A stretch of DNA of 64,000 bases from an uncultured Clostridia bacterium (GCA_930990665.1 CAKNQN010000001.1:1-64000); one strand, 5' to 3'. Counted from the stretch's first letter, positions 7,844 to 17,073 are shown. Notes: generated by a model not told the origin, from the sequence alone. Numbers and translations are program-made.

Positions 7844-9004
7844 ATGATAATTACCGTTGTGTGCGACGTACTTGGCGAAGAAAATAACGGAACTACGGTT
7901 GCGGCAATGAACCTGATTAAATTTCTGCAGCAAAAAGGTCATACGGTACGCATTTTGTGCGCGGATCAAGCCAGAAAGAATCAAGAAAACGTCTTTGTCG
8001 TACCGAATTACAATTTTGGGAAAATATTAAACGATTATGTCCATAAGGTCGGCGTTACACTTGCCAAACCCGATGAGAAAATTGTTCGCAATGCAATTGA
8101 CGGCGCGGATATCGTTCATATTATGATGCCGTTGTCGCTTGGTATATTCGCGGCAAAAATAGCGCACGAGCAAAACGTTCCGATAACCGCCGGATTTCAT
8201 ATGCAAGCGGAAAATCTTACGTCGTATCTGAAATTGAACAAGGTTAAGGTCGCAAACAAATTGGTATACAAGACGATTTATAACAACGTATACCAATATG
8301 CCGACGGAATACATTACCCGACGGAATTTGTAAGAAATGAGTTCGAACGCAACGTGAAGAGAGCTACGCCGGCATTTATCGTTTCAAATGGCGTCCATAA
8401 CTACGTCCGTAAAAAAGAAACACCAAAACCGATTGAATTCCGTGATAAAATTGTAATTTTGACAACGGGAAGATATGCAAGAGAAAAATCGCAGGATACG
8501 TTGTTGAAGGCGGTAAGGTATTCTGCATATAAGGATAGGATCCAGCTTATATTGGCAGGGCAGGGAACGAAAGAAAAATATTATAAAAAACTTGCGAAGA
8601 AGTTGCCGGTCGCTCCCGTTTTTCAACTTTTTTCAAGAGAAGAAATGGTTGACGTCATCAATTATAGCGATATGTACGTTCATCCTGCCGAAATCGAGTT
8701 GGAAGGTATCGCTTGTCTTGAAGCTATCACCTGCGGAAAGCTTACAATCGTTTCGGACTCTGAATTGAGTGCGACAAAGGGCTTTGCGGTGGATGAGCGT
8801 TGTGTTTTTAAGAATAGAAAACCGAAAGACCTTGCCAAAGTCATAGATTTCTGGATTTCTCATCCCACGGAAAAAGAAGCGTGTGAAAATAAATTTCTTG
8901 CTTATTCGAGTCGATTTAATCAGGAACGATGTATGGACGAAATGAATCAGTTTTTTTCTTCGGTTTATGAAAAAACAAAAACAGATAAAGAGGTTAATGC
9001 GTAA
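7844..9004 (+). CDS. GT4-family glycosyltransferase (glycolipid type)
   Basis: A 386-residue GT-B enzyme. The N-terminal half shows the 'VAAMNLIKFLQQKGH' Rossmann start and 'VHIMMPLSLG'. The C-terminal half has 'ILTTGRYAREKSQDTLLKAV' and the donor-site 'SDMYVHPAEIELEGIACLEAITCGK' region with the E-x7-E pattern of family GT4. Related enzymes glucosylate diacylglycerol or phosphatidylinositol at the membrane. ATG 7844 gives a six-base spacing from AAGGAG; ATG 7841 is the alternative. The stop codon overlaps the start of the TetR gene that follows, so the two are coupled. The acceptor is inferred, not shown. Confidence 0.8.
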   Translation: MIITVVCDVLGEENNGTTVAAMNLIKFLQQKGHTVRILCADQARKNQENVFVVPNYNFGKILNDYVHKVGVTLAKPDEKIVRNAIDGADIVHIMMPLSLGIFAAKIAHEQNVPITAGFHMQAENLTSYLKLNKVKVANKLVYKTIYNNVYQYADGIHYPTEFVRNEFERNVKRATPAFIVSNGVHNYVRKKETPKPIEFRDKIVILTTGRYAREKSQDTLLKAVRYSAYKDRIQLILAGQGTKEKYYKKLAKKLPVAPVFQLFSREEMVDVINYSDMYVHPAEIELEGIACLEAITCGKLTIVSDSELSATKGFAVDERCVFKNRKPKDLAKVIDFWISHPTEKEACENKFLAYSSRFNQERCMDEMNQFFSSVYEKTKTDKEVNA

Positions 9005-9585
9005 TGTCGCAGACGACAAAGAGAGCGTTGGAAACGTCGCTGAAAAAGCTTTTATTAAAAAAGCCAATCAATAAAATAACCATATCCGATATTACGGATG
9101 ACTGCGGGGTCAACCGTATGACGTTCTATTATCATTTTACCGATATATACGATTTAGCGAGATGGGCGTGTATGGAGGATGCGGAACAGGCAATTGCAAA
9201 CAATAAAACGTATGATACCTGGCAACAGGGTTTTTTGAATATTTTTAATGCCGTGCTTGAAAACAAACCTTTTATCAAAAACGTCTATCATGCTTTGGAT
9301 CGGGAACAGATTGAAAATTATCTGAATACCCAAACGCACGAATTGCTGATGGGCGTTATCGAGGAACAGGCAACCGGTATGTTCATATCGGAGAAAGATA
9401 AAGAATTTATCGCCGATTTTTTCAAATATGCGTTTAACGGCATTATGCTTAAATGGATCGCCGACGATATGAAGGAAGACCCGAAGTATATCGTTGACAG
9501 AGTAAGCACTCTTATACACGGGGATATTTCCTATGCGCTGAACGCTTTTCGCAAGGACAAAAGTTTATCAAACGATAAAAAATGA
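9004..9585 (+). CDS. TetR/AcrR family regulator beside oleate hydratase
   Basis: A 193-residue repressor with an N-terminal helix-turn-helix ('KITISDITDDCGVNRMTFYYHF', residues ~22-43) and a C-terminal helical domain of the kind seen in DhaS-like TetR proteins. It overlaps the glycosyltransferase stop by one base. It lies 122 bases upstream of ohyA, and copies of TGATAAAACTTT stand in that gap, so control of ohyA is likely. Fatty-acid sensing would be consistent with known pairings of TetR regulators and oleate hydratases, but is inference here. Confidence 0.9.
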   Translation: MSQTTKRALETSLKKLLLKKPINKITISDITDDCGVNRMTFYYHFTDIYDLARWACMEDAEQAIANNKTYDTWQQGFLNIFNAVLENKPFIKNVYHALDREQIENYLNTQTHELLMGVIEEQATGMFISEKDKEFIADFFKYAFNGIMLKWIADDMKEDPKYIVDRVSTLIHGDISYALNAFRKDKSLSNDKK

Positions 9586-9624
9586 TAAAACTTTTTACAC
9601 TTTCAATCGAGATGATAAAACTTT
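9560..9624. promoter_or_regulatory. Repeated TGATAAAACTTT boxes, candidate TetR operators
   Basis: TGATAAAACTTT occurs at 9583-9594 and again at 9613-9624, exactly 30 bases (about three helix turns) apart. An inverted near-copy, AAAGTTTATCA, lies at 9560-9570 inside the end of the tetR gene. The set sits upstream of the ohyA promoter. Confidence 0.5.
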
Positions 9625-9647
9625 AATCAAAGCAAAAATATTGCTTA

Positions 9648-9676
9648 TTGTGCGTTTATTTTTCTCGGTTTATAAT
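9648..9676 (+). promoter_or_regulatory. Promoter of oleate hydratase
   Basis: A perfect -10 TATAAT at 9671-9676 with a weak -35 TTGTGC 17 bases upstream. A weak -35 fits a regulated gene. The binding site CGGAGG precedes ATG 9708. Confidence 0.55.
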
Positions 9677-9707
9677 TGTATTGTAAATAAAAAACGGAGG
9701 TACATTT

Positions 9708-11495
9708 ATGTATTATTCAAGTGGTAACTATGAAGCATTTGCCCGCCCTATGAAACCCGAAGGCGTTGACCGTAAGTCGGCGTATATCATCGGTACCGGA
9801 CTTGCCGGATTGACGGCGGCATTCTATCTTGTCCGCGACGGACAGATGAAAGGCGAGCATATCCACCTTTTGGAAAAACTCGATCTTGCAGGCGGAAGCT
9901 GCGACGGCAGGAAAGACGTGACCAAAGGTTTCTATATGCGCGGCGGAAGAGAAATGGATAACCATTTCGAAATTATGTGGGATGTTTACCGCGACGTGCC
10001 TTCCATCGAAACGGAGGGTGTAAGCGTTTTGGACGAATATTATTGGCTGAACAAGAAAGACCCCAATTATTCGCTTTGCCGCGCCACGGTCAATCGCGGG
10101 CAGGACGCTCATACGGACGGAAAATTCGAGCTGGATAAAGAGTCGGCGATGGACCTTACCAAACTGTTTATGATTCCCGAAGAGCAGCTTGAAGACAAAA
10201 AGATAAGTGAAATTTTTAATAAAAATTTTTGGAAAACAAATTTCTGGCTGTATTGGCAGACGATGTTTGCCTTCCAGCGTTGGTCGTCCGCACTTGAAAT
10301 GAAGAGATATCTGCAAAGATACGTTCATCATATCGACGGGCTTCCCGATTTCAGCGCACTGCGTTTTACCAAATATAATCAGTATGAGAGCATGATTCTT
10401 CCTCTTGTTAAGTATCTCGAAGCGCACGGCGTGAAAATCGAATACGGCATCGACGTGAAGAACGTCGTCATTGAAAACGTCGGCGGCAAAAAAATTGCTA
10501 AGAAAATCGAATATATCAAAGACGATAATTACGGTAGCATCGATCTTTTGGAAACCGACCTCGTTTTCATCACCAACGGCTGTTGTACGGATACGAGCTG
10601 CTACGGCGACCAGACGCATGCCCCCGACCTTTCGGAAATCAGAAACGGTTACGGCGAAAGTTGGGATATGTGGAAGAACATCGCCGCACAGGACAAAGCG
10701 TTCGGCAATCCCGATAAGTTCTGTTCGGACGTGGAAGCGACCAACTGGATGAGCGCAACCGTCGCAACTTCGGACGACGAAATCATCGAGTATATCAAGA
10801 AAATCTGCAAGCGTGATCCGAGGTCCGGAAAAGTAACGACGGGCGGTATTGTTACCGTAAAAGACAGCACCGAAAATTGGTATCTGTCTTGGACGATAAA
10901 CCGTCAGCCGCAGTTCAAATCGCAGGATAAAGACACCGTTCTTATTTGGGTTTATTCCCTCAATACGAATAAACCGGGCAATTACGTCAAAAAGCCGATG
11001 CGCGAATGTACGGGCGAAGAAGTCTGCCGCGAATGGCTGTATCACATCGGTTTCCCGATTGAAAAAATCGACGAGTATGCGAAGACGAAGGCGAATACCA
11101 CAACCTGTTATATGCCGTATATCAACGCATTCTTCCAGCCCAGAAAGAACGAGGACAGGCCCAAAGTCGTCCCCGACGGAGCAGTCAACTTCGCATTTAT
11201 CGGACAATTCGCCGAAACGCCGAGAGACACCATTTTCACGACGGAATATTCCATGAGAACGGGCATGGAGTCGGTATATACTCTTCTCGACATCGACAGA
11301 GGCGTTCCCGAAGTCTGGGGCAGTGCGTTTGACGTGCGCGAGCTTCTCCGTGCGGCATATTACGGTATCGACAAGAAACCTTTATCCAAGGCGCCGTTGT
11401 CTTTGAAAGAGAAGATGGCGTTAAAGACGGTAATCGATAAAGTAAAAGACACGGACGTCGAGAAACTTCTGAAAAACAGCGGACTTATTGAGTAA
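9708..11495 (+). CDS. ohyA: Oleate hydratase (FAD-dependent fatty acid hydratase)
   Basis: A 595-residue member of the myosin-cross-reactive-antigen family. It hydrates the cis-9 double bond of oleate and related unsaturated fatty acids to 10-hydroxy acids, using FAD as a structural cofactor, at the inner face of the membrane. The FAD motif 'GTGLAGLTAAFYL' is at about residues 29-41, followed by 'GGREMDNHFE' and 'GFYMRGG', both typical of the family. The length is normal. In gut bacteria this reaction detoxifies unsaturated fatty acids. The adjacent TetR gene, glycosyltransferase and exporter point to a membrane lipid stress module. A C-terminal fragment of a similar gene lies at 988-1077. 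Confidence 0.95.
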   Translation: MYYSSGNYEAFARPMKPEGVDRKSAYIIGTGLAGLTAAFYLVRDGQMKGEHIHLLEKLDLAGGSCDGRKDVTKGFYMRGGREMDNHFEIMWDVYRDVPSIETEGVSVLDEYYWLNKKDPNYSLCRATVNRGQDAHTDGKFELDKESAMDLTKLFMIPEEQLEDKKISEIFNKNFWKTNFWLYWQTMFAFQRWSSALEMKRYLQRYVHHIDGLPDFSALRFTKYNQYESMILPLVKYLEAHGVKIEYGIDVKNVVIENVGGKKIAKKIEYIKDDNYGSIDLLETDLVFITNGCCTDTSCYGDQTHAPDLSEIRNGYGESWDMWKNIAAQDKAFGNPDKFCSDVEATNWMSATVATSDDEIIEYIKKICKRDPRSGKVTTGGIVTVKDSTENWYLSWTINRQPQFKSQDKDTVLIWVYSLNTNKPGNYVKKPMRECTGEEVCREWLYHIGFPIEKIDEYAKTKANTTTCYMPYINAFFQPRKNEDRPKVVPDGAVNFAFIGQFAETPRDTIFTTEYSMRTGMESVYTLLDIDRGVPEVWGSAFDVRELLRAAYYGIDKKPLSKAPLSLKEKMALKTVIDKVKDTDVEKLLKNSGLIE

Positions 11496-11510
11496 CAAAT
11501 AAGTAGTTGT

Positions 11511-11570
11511 GTCAAGACTCATAGTTCAATTGTCGGAAAAGATGAGCAGACTATGGGTCTTGACTTTTAT
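11511..11570 (+). terminator. Long-stem terminator of ohyA
   Basis: A 15-base arm (GTCAAGACTCATAGT, 11511-11525) pairs with 11550-11564 (one G-T pair) around a 24-base loop, followed by TTTT. Confidence 0.65.
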
Positions 11571-11920
11571 AAATAATTTTTAAGACCTGCAAATAAAAGT
11601 CAAGAGATGAAATGAAAGTTTTTGGAAAATTTTTGGAGGCGAAAAAAGAGCAACACAAAAAAACCTCCACCCAAGAACGCAGACTTGAAACGGGAGGAAT
11701 AATCAATCAGGCGGATTGTTTCAGAGAGTTGAAATGCTCCGTCACGCGAGCGTAAAAAAGGCGACCGACCTTAACCGTTACCGATTCAATCTGATCCGTT
11801 ATACGGATGCGAAGCCCAACCTGCATAAATCGAACGCTATAACGGAAGGACGGCTGACAGTCTTAAAAACGGACGTAAAAGCCCAAGGAGAATTACGTCA
11901 GACCCTAAATATCCTTCTAT
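11571..11920. other. Gap with no convincing gene
   Basis: A 47-codon frame at 11612-11755 (MKVFGKFLEAKK…) and the open frame that later becomes yunB both cross this stretch, but neither has a good binding site or a recognisable product. The composition is still that of the AT-richer island. Confidence 0.35.
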
Positions 11921-12268
11921 GTGTGGCATTACCTGAAATACGCATTGATCTTTTCCGTGTTGTGGTCTGCTTTTGGTTTGCTTCTGGTGTTTTTGGGAAA
12001 TATGCATTGGATTTTGTGCGCAGTGTTTTTTTTCGCAATTTCACTATTGATTTTGATCGGTTTCTTGTGCGCTTTCATCAGAGAAAAAGAAAGAAGATAT
12101 ATCGTTACGCAGACAACCATTTATTATTTTCATGGAAGGTCGAATGCGGCAGGACGCATAAATTTATTTTTTGCGGCATACAATGGGGCATGGCGTATTA
12201 CGGCTATGAGGGCGCATACCGCCGCAGGCGGTATCATCGCCCCGTTAAAATCAGAAAATTTGCCGTGA
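11921..12268 (+). pseudogene. Truncated two-helix membrane protein at the island edge
   Basis: From GTG 11921 a frame encodes two clear transmembrane segments ('YALIFSVLWSAFGLLLVFLG', 'ILCAVFFFAISLLILIGFLC'), a basic turn 'IREKERRYIV' and then a beta-like start 'TQTTIYYFHG'. This looks like the beginning of a small membrane protein with a PH-like domain. After about residue 72 the sequence turns into low-quality residues over a stretch that is the real 5' region of yunB, and composition changes to GC-rich. I read it as a gene cut by a deletion or integration junction near 12140-12180. Confidence 0.45.
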
Positions 12269-12861
12269 TCGCGGCGATCTTGGCCGCCGTGATCGGGGTC
12301 ATAGTCTATTTTCAGAGCCGTGTGGCGGATCTTTTATGGGAGCTGAGCGAGTCGACGGTGTATTCGCGTTCGGCGGAGGCGCTCAACAGCGCGGCCATGC
12401 AGGCGCTGCAGTGGAACGGCGTCTCGTACGACGATCTCGTCATCATCACGCGGGACGGAGAAAATAACGTCCTCTCGATCGAAGTGGATACCCGCGCCGT
12501 CAATCTTGCGGCCCGCCAGACGGTATCGCTTGCCTCCGCGGCGATGAACGAGGTGTGCGAGCAGGGGGTCAAGGTGCCCATAGGCGCTTTTACCGGCATC
12601 GAACTGTTGTCCGGGTTTGGCCCGAAGGTGACATTCCGCACTCTCCCAGTCGGAACGGTCACCTGTCAGCTTTCGTCGCAGTTTCGTTCGGCAGGCATCA
12701 ACCAGACGGCGCATTCGGTATATCTTCTCGTCTCGGCGCAGGTGCGCATCGTACTCCCTTCGGGTACACGCGAAGTTCAGGCTCAGACGCCCGTGCTTAT
12801 CTGCGAGAGCATCATCGTCGGAAAGATCCCGGATGTGTATCTGCAAGGCGGGAAAACCTGA
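12190..12861 (+). CDS. yunB: Sporulation protein YunB
   Basis: A 223-residue protein with one N-terminal membrane anchor (about residues 23-41, 'FAVIAAILAAVIGVIVYF') after a tyrosine- and arginine-rich start, and an extracytoplasmic domain. The segments 'SRSAEALNSAAMQAL', 'IEVDTRAVNLAA' and 'VPIGAFTGIELLSGFGPKV' match the YunB family of endospore formers. Its role is known only as a sigma-E-controlled sporulation factor. An open frame extends far upstream, but ATG 12190 is the only start that leaves a family-like N-terminus. It shares no operon with its left neighbour, which is debris of the island. Confidence 0.88.
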   Translation: MAYYGYEGAYRRRRYHRPVKIRKFAVIAAILAAVIGVIVYFQSRVADLLWELSESTVYSRSAEALNSAAMQALQWNGVSYDDLVIITRDGENNVLSIEVDTRAVNLAARQTVSLASAAMNEVCEQGVKVPIGAFTGIELLSGFGPKVTFRTLPVGTVTCQLSSQFRSAGINQTAHSVYLLVSAQVRIVLPSGTREVQAQTPVLICESIIVGKIPDVYLQGGKT

Positions 12862-12911
12862 CCGCTCCAATGCAAGGATCTGATCGATCATAGAAATATG
12901 TACTTTGCTGT

Positions 12912-12948
12912 CCCGCAGGATTTTTTTTGCGTCCTGCGGGCATTTTTT
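12912..12948 (+). terminator. Terminator of yunB
   Basis: A nine-bp stem CCCGCAGGA / TCCTGCGGG (12912-12940) followed by CATTTTTTG. Confidence 0.75.
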
Positions 12949-13085
12949 GATTCATTTTCACGATTGTGATGATTCACTCCGTCTTTTGGTTCGAATTACT
13001 CTTGGTTTTCTTTTTGTGGATTTCTGTGCATTTTTTCGGTCTGTTTTTTCTGACGGAATCTTTTTTGCGTCCTGCGGGCAGTTTT
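12920..13085. repeat. Partial duplication of the yunB terminator module
   Basis: TTTTTTGCGTCCTGCGGGCA from the yunB terminator recurs at about 13061-13081, without its left stem arm. The DNA between the copies is T-rich and I see no gene in 12950-13290. Confidence 0.55.
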
Positions 13086-13294
13086 ATGCTTTTAGTCGTT
13101 CGCCGCCTCCGAGCCGTGCCATCCGCCGTGCCGGCCCGCTCTATTCGACACGCCTGCCCGCGCCTTCCGCTGTGCCAGCTGCGCCATTTGCCGTAACCGC
13201 GGCGATTTTTCACTCTTTCACGCGAAAAACAGACCGATTCGGCCGTAAAGAGGGGTGCATTGCGGGAAAAATTTCGATAGGAGCGGAAAAATCG

Positions 13295-13323
13295 TTGACT
13301 TTTTTTCTCGTTTGGATTATTAT
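13295..13323 (+). promoter_or_regulatory. Promoter of the pheST T-box transcript
   Basis: TTGACT (13295-13300), 17-base spacer, TATTAT (13318-13323). Transcription would start near 13330, giving a ~255-base leader before pheS. Confidence 0.75.
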
Positions 13324-13329
13324 GAAGAA

Positions 13330-13568
13330 AAGGCGACGACGGAGACAGACGCGCGCAAAGACGCTTCCAAGAGAGAAAAACTCATCGGCTGAAAGGTTTT
13401 TCGGAGCGGGCGGGCGGTATTCACTCCATAGCCCCCGATGGGAAATTTCGAGAGTACAGTCGGGCGTGCGCCGCGCGTTAAGCGGAAACGAGGCGGAGAG
13501 ATCCGCGAACATAGGTGGTACCGCGCTTACAGGCGCCCTGTGAAAATTCACAGGGCGCCTTTTTGCGG
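13330..13568 (+). ncRNA. T-box riboswitch (tRNA-Phe sensing) upstream of pheS
   Basis: The leader contains the T-box core GGTGGTACCGCG at 13514-13525, directly followed by an intrinsic terminator (AGGCGCCCTGTGA ... TCACAGGGCGCCT, 13531-13560, then TTTTT). Uncharged tRNA pairing with the T-box would favour the antiterminator and so raise pheST expression. A UUC triplet at 13420-13422 followed by A is a candidate specifier for phenylalanine, but I could not fold stem I with certainty. Confidence 0.85.
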
Positions 13569-13586
13569 AGAAAAAACGGAGGACAT

Positions 13587-14636
13587 ATGAAAGAACAGAT
13601 CGAAAGCATCCGGAAGGAGATCGGCGAGTGGCTTTCCACGGCGGGTTCGGACCCTGCGCTCACGCGGGAGGGGCTGTTTGCCTATCGCATGGAGCATCTC
13701 GGAAAGACGGGCAAGATCTCGGCGCTGTCTAAGGGCATGCGCGACGTTGCGCCCGAAGACCGTCCCGAGGCGGGCAAACTTCTGAGCGAATTGCGTCGCT
13801 GGGCGGAAGAGAATTTCGATGCGCTGGAGGCGACGCTCAAAAAGCGCGAACTGGAGAAGAAATATGCGAGCGAAAAGCTGGATGTGACCATGCCCGCCCG
13901 CTTTTCCGGCACGGGCAGTGCGCACCCCGTCACGCTCGTGAAAAACGAGCTGATCGATATTTTTTCGGGCATGGGGTTTGACGTGTTTGAAGGCCCGGAG
14001 ATCGAGCGCGACTACTATAATTTCCAGGCGCTGAACATTCCGGCCGACCATCCCGCGCGCGATATGCAGGACACCTTCTTTGTGACAAAAGAATTTCTTC
14101 TGCGTTCGCAGACATCGTCCGGGCAGATCCGCGTCATGGAACAGCGCAAGCCGCCTATCAAGGTGTTGAGTCCCGGCCGCGTCTACCGTTCCGATTCGGA
14201 CGCGACGCATTCGCCCATGTTCCACCAGATGGAAGGGCTGGTCGTGGACAAGAACGTGACGCTGAATGATCTGAAAGGGCTTCTCGACGAATTTGCGCGG
14301 CGCATGTTCACTTCGGAGACGAAAACGCGCCTGCGCCCTTCCTATTTCCCGTTCACGGAACCGAGCGTGGAGGTCGATCTTTCCTGTTCGGCCTGCGGGG
14401 GCAAGGGCTGCCGCATTTGCAAGGGTACTGGCTGGATCGAGGTACTGGGCGCGGGCATGGTCAACCGCCGCGTTCTGGAAAACTGCGACATCGATCCGGA
14501 CGAATACACCGGGCTTGCCTTCGGCATCGGGCTGGAGCGCATCGCCATGATCAAGTACGGCATCGGCGACATCCGGCTTCTCTTTGAGGGGGATGTCCGC
14601 TTTCTGAAACAGTTCGGCAATGGAGGAAGAGTGTGA
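13587..14636 (+). CDS. pheS: Phenylalanine-tRNA ligase, alpha subunit
   Basis: A 349-residue catalytic subunit of the (alpha-beta)2 class II synthetase that charges tRNA-Phe. A coiled-coil N-terminal arm (residues ~1-85) is followed by the class II core: '[17 protein letters not shown]', motif 2 '[21 protein letters not shown]' and motif 3 '[18 protein letters not shown]'. ATG 13587 follows ACGGAGGAC; the upstream extension of the frame lies inside the T-box terminator. pheT starts two bases after the stop, so the two are one operon. A four-cysteine cluster '[12 protein letters not shown]' is visible in the usual insertion of bacterial PheS. Confidence 0.97.
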   Translation: MKEQIESIRKEIGEWLSTAGSDPALTREGLFAYRMEHLGKTGKISALSKGMRDVAPEDRPEAGKLLSELRRWAEENFDALEATLKKRELEKKYASEKLDVTMPARFSGTGSAHPVTLVKNELIDIFSGMGFDVFEGPEIERDYYNFQALNIPADHPARDMQDTFFVTKEFLLRSQTSSGQIRVMEQRKPPIKVLSPGRVYRSDSDATHSPMFHQMEGLVVDKNVTLNDLKGLLDEFARRMFTSETKTRLRPSYFPFTEPSVEVDLSCSACGGKGCRICKGTGWIEVLGAGMVNRRVLENCDIDPDEYTGLAFGIGLERIAMIKYGIGDIRLLFEGDVRFLKQFGNGGRV

Positions 14637-14637
14637 T

Positions 14638-17025
14638 ATGAAAGTACCTTTCAGTTGGCTCAAAGATTATGTCGACATCGATTGCACCGCGCAGGAGCTG
14701 ACGCAAAAGCTCTTTTCCTGCGGATTTGAAGTGGAGGAGCTCATCGATTGCGGCGCCGAGATCGACCGCTGCGTCACGGGCCGCATTACCCATATCGAGA
14801 AGCATCCGGACGCCGACAAACTTCGTATCTGCAAACTCGACTGCGGCGAATACGGCAGCGATATCCAGATCGTGACGGGCGCAGGCAACGTATCGGAAGG
14901 GGATATCGTACCCGTCGCGCTGGACGGGTCTTCTCTGCACGGCGGCGTGAAGATCAAAAAGGGCAAACTGCGCGGGGTGGAGTCGTGCGGCATGCTCTGC
15001 TCGGGAGAGGAGCTGGGCATCAACGACGACTGGATGGACGGCGCCGATGTCAACGGCATTCTCATCCTTCCCGCCGAAACGCCCGTGGGCGTGGATATCC
15101 GCGGCATCGTGGGCCTGGACGACTATATTTTCGACATCTCCGTCACGGCGAATCGCCCCGACTGCCAGAGCGTATATGGCATCGCGCGCGAAGTGGCCGC
15201 CGTTCTCAAAAAGCCGCTCGTGCCGCTCGATCTTTCGTACACAGCGGCGAGTTTCAGCACGAGCGAGCGCGTGAACGTCACGGTCGAAGCGCCCGATCTC
15301 TGCCCGCGCTACATCGCTCACTATGTGCGCGAGATCAAAATCGGAAAATCTCCGCTCTGGATGCGCCGCAGACTGGCGCTGTGCGGGCTTCGCTCGATCA
15401 GCAACGTCGTCGACATCACCAACTTTATCCTTCTGGAACTCGGCCAGCCCATGCACGCCTTCGACCTTGCCAAGATCGCGCAGAACAAGATCTGCGTGCG
15501 CCGTGCGGCCGAAGGGGAGAAGATTACAACCCTTGACTCCAAGGAATTCACCCTCACGCCGGAAAACCTCGTCATAGCCGACGGGAAAAACCCTGTCGCG
15601 CTGGCGGGAGTGATGGGCGGACTGAACAGCGGCATCGGCGAGGATACGAGCGAGCTGCTCTTTGAGAGCGCCAAATTCGAGCGGGCCAACATCCGCCGCA
15701 CTTCGCGCGCGCTGGGGCAGAAGAGCGACTCTTCCGCCCGCTTTGAAAAGGGTGTAGACGCCTACACCACCGGGATCGCCATCAACCGCGCCCTGCATCT
15801 GATCGAGGAGCTGGACTGCGGCAAGATCGCGCGCGACCGGTTTGATATCGGCGAAAGCAAGGCGCAGCCGACCGTCGTGAAGACGAGCGTGGCGCAGATC
15901 AATGCGCTTCTCGGCATCGAGGTGCCCAAGGCAGATATTCGCGACATTCTCACCCGTCTCAATTTCAATGTGGCGGCAAAGGGAGATGCGCTCACCGTTA
16001 CGGCGCCCGCCTATCGTGAAGACGTGGAGGGCTTCCCCGACCTTGCGGAAGAGGTCATCCGCATGTACGGTTACGACCACATCGCGGGTACCTTCCTCGC
16101 GCAGGCTTCCGTCACGGGCGGCGGGCTCACCGAACAGCAGCGCGCCGAAAACGAAGCGGGGCGGGCCATGCGGATGCAGGATTACAGCGAGATCATCACC
16201 TATTCTTTCATTTCTCCCAAAGATTACGCGCGGCTGCGCATGGGGGAGGAGGCGGGAAAGGCCATCCGCATCAAAAACCCGATTGGCGAGGATATGAGCC
16301 TGATGCGCACCACACTGGCGCCTTCCATGCTGGAAACGCTCGTCCGCAACATCCGCCGCGGCAACAAGGCGGCGCGCCTGTACGAGCTGGCCAATGTTTA
16401 TCTGGCAAAATCTCTTCCGCTGGAAGATGCGCCCGAGGAGCGGAAGACCCTCTGTGTGGGGCTGTACGGGCCGGGTGAGGACTTCTTCTCGGCCAAGGGT
16501 GCGTTTGAAGCGTTTGCGGCGGCGTTCGGTCTGGAATTTACCTATGCTCCTGCAACGCGTCCCTTCCTGCACCCCGGCAAGACGGCGGAAGTGCTTTTCG
16601 GCGGCGAGTGTGTGGGGTATCTGGGCGAGCTTGCGCCCGACCTTTCCGAAGAGCTGACCGTTGAAGTGCCCGTGTATCTGGGCGAACTCGATTACGCCGC
16701 GCTGGAAAGCTCCTTGCATGCGCCGTTCAAATACAATCCTTTGCCGAAATTCCCCGAAGTGGAGCGCGATCTGGCGCTTGTCGCCGAGGAGGGCACCGTC
16801 TGCGCCGATGTGGAGAAGATCATCCGCGAGGCCTGCAAATATGTCACGAAAGTACATCTCTTTGACGTGTATCGCGGCAAGCAGGTCGGAGAAGGCAAAA
16901 AGAGCATGGCATTTTCCGTCACATTCACGCCGCGCGACAAGGCGATCGCGCCCGAAGATGCGGACGGGTATGTGAAAAAGATCCTGCGCGCCCTGCACGA
17001 AAAACTGGGGCTGGAACTGCGCTGA
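14638..17025 (+). CDS. pheT: Phenylalanine-tRNA ligase, beta subunit
   Basis: A 795-residue partner of PheS. The domain order is the standard one: a short N-terminal region, an EMAP/OB-type tRNA-binding domain (residues ~40-150, 'ADKLRICKLDCG', 'LRGVESCGMLCS'), the B3/B4 editing domain with the 'NRPDCQSVYGIARE' region, the B5 domain, the inactive synthetase core and a C-terminal anticodon-binding FDX-ACB domain ('FPEVERDLALVAEEG'). I chose ATG 14638 (MKVPFSWLKDYV…) because the family begins this way; GGAGG is 11 bases upstream. It ends before a strong terminator. Confidence 0.97.
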   Translation: MKVPFSWLKDYVDIDCTAQELTQKLFSCGFEVEELIDCGAEIDRCVTGRITHIEKHPDADKLRICKLDCGEYGSDIQIVTGAGNVSEGDIVPVALDGSSLHGGVKIKKGKLRGVESCGMLCSGEELGINDDWMDGADVNGILILPAETPVGVDIRGIVGLDDYIFDISVTANRPDCQSVYGIAREVAAVLKKPLVPLDLSYTAASFSTSERVNVTVEAPDLCPRYIAHYVREIKIGKSPLWMRRRLALCGLRSISNVVDITNFILLELGQPMHAFDLAKIAQNKICVRRAAEGEKITTLDSKEFTLTPENLVIADGKNPVALAGVMGGLNSGIGEDTSELLFESAKFERANIRRTSRALGQKSDSSARFEKGVDAYTTGIAINRALHLIEELDCGKIARDRFDIGESKAQPTVVKTSVAQINALLGIEVPKADIRDILTRLNFNVAAKGDALTVTAPAYREDVEGFPDLAEEVIRMYGYDHIAGTFLAQASVTGGGLTEQQRAENEAGRAMRMQDYSEIITYSFISPKDYARLRMGEEAGKAIRIKNPIGEDMSLMRTTLAPSMLETLVRNIRRGNKAARLYELANVYLAKSLPLEDAPEERKTLCVGLYGPGEDFFSAKGAFEAFAAAFGLEFTYAPATRPFLHPGKTAEVLFGGECVGYLGELAPDLSEELTVEVPVYLGELDYAALESSLHAPFKYNPLPKFPEVERDLALVAEEGTVCADVEKIIREACKYVTKVHLFDVYRGKQVGEGKKSMAFSVTFTPRDKAIAPEDADGYVKKILRALHEKLGLELR

Positions 17026-17073
17026 AAATTTTCCCGACGCTTTTGAAAGCGGCGAGTGTGCTGATGCAAAAAG

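Noticed and set aside
12905..13543. 212-codon open frame in the pheS leader
   Set aside because: It covers the yunB terminator, the pheST promoter and most of the T-box; composition is not protein-like.
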